From: Gammaproteobacteria bacterium
Lineage (GTDB): Bacteria > Pseudomonadota > Gammaproteobacteria > Steroidobacterales > SZUA-146
DNA: 5,421 bases
Assembly: GCA_003228965.1 (NCBI GenBank)
Contig: QIGP01000446.1
Coordinates: forward strand, 1-5,421
Reading direction: 5' to 3'
Positions 5,361 to 5,421 of the stretch are shown piece by piece (position 1 is the first letter of the stretch; each line of letters starts with the position of its first letter). Below the pieces are notes generated by a model, which ran no database searches, was not told where the DNA came from, and was given only the letters and a program-made list of their open reading frames with translations. A program made the position numbers and the translations under genes.

Positions 5361-5421
5361 ACGACATCAAGTCGCTGTTTTGGTTAGAGTGTTATTGCGG
5401 ATAGGGACTTTTTTTGTACCA

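Noticed and set aside
5409..5415. Seven-T run near the right end as an intrinsic terminator
   Set aside because: No stable GC-rich stem lies directly before it on either strand.

Overview
The window looks like chromosomal DNA of a Gram-negative bacterium, most likely a (marine-type) gammaproteobacterium. The reasons are a GldG-like/DUF4340 gene pair, a Sec-exported S9 peptidase with a periplasm-type signal peptide, a small GFA-family zinc protein, and intergenic palindromic elements of the REP type. The base composition is close to balanced by eye. No phage, plasmid, CRISPR, rRNA or tRNA sequence was seen.

Layout: (1) Positions 2-967 (+) hold the 3' part of a GldG-like ABC-transporter auxiliary protein; its start lies outside the window. 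(2) Positions 964-2094 (+) hold a DUF4340 membrane-anchored protein, joined to gene 1 by an ATGA stop/start overlap. Together they are the distal end of an ABC-exporter-type operon whose ATPase and permease genes should lie just to the left. (3) Positions 2095-2451 are non-coding. They hold a 165-bp compound REP/MITE-like element (2107-2271), small palindromes, and a terminator-like hairpin (2395-2435) ending 16 bases before the next gene. (4) Positions 2452-4539 (+) encode a secreted S9 prolyl-oligopeptidase-family serine peptidase that appears to start at TTG. (5) Positions 4544-4674 hold a second, unrelated REP-like inverted-repeat element lying between convergent genes. (6) Positions 4700-4862 (-) hold what looks like a small gene broken by a frameshift. 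(7) Positions 4884-5276 (-) encode a GFA-family protein with its zinc cysteines intact. Upstream of it (5302-5360) is a cluster of three short palindromes.

Functional links: genes 1 and 2 almost certainly work together at the inner membrane. The peptidase stands alone, set off on both sides by palindromic elements, and probably degrades peptides in the periplasm. The GFA gene and the small broken gene could form a short minus-strand operon. I see no clear new defence or mobile system. The most unusual items are the disrupted small gene, the two different compound palindromic elements flanking the peptidase, and the hairpin/non-ATG start arrangement in front of the peptidase.
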